From JANQIO01 sp043513815 (GTDB taxonomy: Bacteria > Pseudomonadota > Gammaproteobacteria > Pseudomonadales > Halieaceae), in contig CP121313.1 of assembly GCA_043513815.1 (NCBI GenBank), forward strand, positions 1 to 64,000: a DNA stretch of 64,000 bases, given 5' to 3'. The translations under genes were made by a program, and so were the position numbers. Under the pieces are notes generated by a model. It made no database searches. It worked only from the letters and a program-made list of their open reading frames with translations, and was not told the origin of the DNA. The first letter of the stretch is position 1. Each line of letters starts with the position of its first letter. This document shows, in pieces, positions 43,701 through 46,700 of this stretch.

Positions 43701-46700
43701 TGATGGTGAAGATGCCGCCGGCGGTTGTTGTAACCGGGTTGCCCACGTTGGCAGCGTTGCCGTTAACCTCGGAGACCGTTGCGACGAGGGACTGCGCGAC
43801 GGCATCGTAGTTGCTGGAGATCTGGGCGTCATCAAGGGGCTCTGGCCTTGCATTCCCACCGGCTTCGTAGCCATAGAGGCGCATGATGGCGATCTGGCCT
43901 TCAAAGTTGGCCACAGTGCCGAGGGTATTGCCGGAGGACCCGCCCTGCTGGCCTGCTGTTCCGCCCAGACCATCGTCTCCGCCACCGGTCGCACCCCAGT
44001 CGTCAATGTCCGTGATCGAAGTGGTCACCGTCAGGCCGGCGGTGGCGGCGGGCTGACCATTAATGTGCCAGAGAATGGCATTGCTAGGCTCGTCAAAAGA
44101 CAGCACCAGCTGCATAAAGTCCGCCGTGGGATCAAACGCCGCGTCAGTGCCCAGTGAGATCACCGATGTTCCGGTCGAGGCCCCGGAGTTCAGGTCGTCA
44201 TCGTTATAGTAGAGGACGAATTCGCCGTTGCCGGTCGCCGTCGGCCGGTACGCGAGCGTAAAGCCATCGGCATTGTCGCCGGCCTCAAAAATCGTGTAGC
44301 TGGTACCCGTTGTCAGCCCGGAGTCGACCTTCAGCCAGAACTCAAAGGTGGCGGAGTTCTCAGACAGGCTGCCGTCGAGGTTGCCGCTGATGTCTGCCGT
44401 AACAGTCCCGTCAAACTCGAAGGCATGCGTAATACTGGGTGCGGTCTCACTGCTGACGCCCACTGGCGCCAGGTTTGTCCCCCACTCCCAGGTGCGATCG
44501 AGGTTGCCTGTGCCGTTGTTCTGCTGGTCATCCCAGTCGCCGTCATTATCGGTATCCTGGGAGGCGTCGTAGTTGAGGTATAGCTCGCTCACATCAGCGC
44601 CATCGGTTTCCACCGCAGGCCGAGCCGGATCAGGGACGATAAAGAGATCGTTCTCAAGCACACCGTCCGCAGCTACCACCAGGGTCGGGCCGTCCTCGCT
44701 AACCGTATTGGTATCAGGCGCCGCGGCGATATCGCCCGGGGCGAGAATCTCCAGTGCGCCGACACTGGTAAATACCGTCGGATTGCCTACTGGATCCTCG
44801 GCAGTCACTTCCACGTCGTAAGGGGCCGGACTCAGGTCATCGCCGGCCGGGATGGTGAGCGTCCAGGTGCCGTTGGCGTTGACCGTCAGGTCGGGCCCGG
44901 AGGCAAGGTAGGTTATTCCATTGACGACTACCTGGGTGACCGTACCGTCCGTCTGATCGTAGGTACCTGAAATCGTCGGGTTGCTGGCACTGGTTGCCAG
45001 CGCAGTTACCGTCGGTGCTGCCGGGCCGGTCGCATCCACCACCAGTTCATCAACGCTAACATCATCCAGCGAGCCAGCCGCGCTGCTGGTCGTTACCTCA
45101 ACATCAAACGCGCCATCGCTGGACAGCGTCTGTCCCGCGGTCGCCAGGCTCAACGTCCAGTTGCCGCTGCCGTCAGAACTCAATCCAGTGGGTGGTGTGC
45201 CGCCGGTGCGGAGGTTACTCCAGGTATACGTGCTGCCGTCTACCACTACTACCAGCGTATCGCTGTCGGTTTCATCGAAGGTGCCGGTAATGGTCGGCTG
45301 CAGCGAGGTGGTCACCTGGCCGGCAACGGTCGGCACGTCCATGAACCCGGTAATCGCCACCGTCGCCGTTGCCGCTGAGCTGTCAGTAACGCCGTCATTG
45401 ACCACGACTTCGACCGTGCGGTCGGCAGCGTTGATAGCCAGGCCATCGGTGTTGTCATAGGTCACCGCTGCCAGTGCAGCTATGACATCGGCCTCGGTGG
45501 TGGCCGTGTCATCGAAGTCGATGGTCAGGGTGATCTCGCCGGGCACCGAGGTATCGATGCTGGTGCTATCTATGTTGTTCAGGCCCGCGGTGTTGATCGC
45601 CAGGGTATCGCTACCGGAGGCATTAGTGAGCCGCACAGTGGCAGTCTGCAGGGTGGTCGTCGAGTCGTAATTGACCAGCGTGACGTCGCCGACGTCCACA
45701 ACGCCGACTTCGGTACCCGTGCTGATATCAAAGCTGGTGTCGTAGTCAAGGCCGGTCGCACCGCTGCTGTTGTCACCATCGATGTCGAGTCGAATCGAAG
45801 ACCCCAGCCAGTCAAAGAAACCGGCGGAGTCGAGCTGCGTATCCGAGTGGTCGGCCACGGCGAATTTGATGGTGTATTCGCTATCGGCGCCCGGTACGTC
45901 AGCGATGTCCAGCACGGCCTCCTGGACGCCGGTGACATGGTTGGATTCCACGTTGCCCGTGGTATCTGTCGCCGTATTGTCAAACAGGCCTCCGGCGGCT
46001 GGAGCCGTGGCGTGAAGGTCACGCAGGTTGGTAAACACGAACTCCTGGTAGGACTGGCCCACTTCCGCATTGCGGATGTAGATACCAAACACGTCTGGAT
46101 ACTGGGCGTTGGCAAACGCCGCGGTTTCTTCGGTGGCGAACACGTAATTCAAGGCCAGCTTGGTGACGCCCGGTGCCGGCGTAAAGGAGAATTCGAAGCT
46201 GGCGATATCGTACTGATCAAAATCGATGCCCGCGGTCACCGAGGAAGCATTCAGGTCGGGATCGTCGTCCGGCTCACCGGCGCCACCAGGGCCAGTCGCA
46301 TTGTCGCTGATCGTATTGCCGGCGGTGGCATCCGCAATCAGGCTGTTAGTAAAGCCCGTAGAAATGACCACACCCTCGGACAACAGGTCACCGGTAGGGC
46401 CTGCGCTAAGGTCGGTGAACAAACCGATGGATTCGTCACCGCCGACATAGCTGATGCTACCAATATTGATGCCACTGCCTTCCGGCGCCAGGCCGTCAGC
46501 TATAGCCTGGTCTGCGGCGGCATCGGCACCGAGTGCGGCGCGATCCTGCACCGTCAGGTCCAGCACATGCCCCCAGGACACCCGCGCCGGCTCGGCGATG
46601 GCGATATCGGTCTCCACCTCGCCTGAAGAAATCTCCAGGTCCCAGTCGCCACCGAGGGCGGCGGCACCGGTATCATCCTCCGAAGCGGCAATATCGGCGC

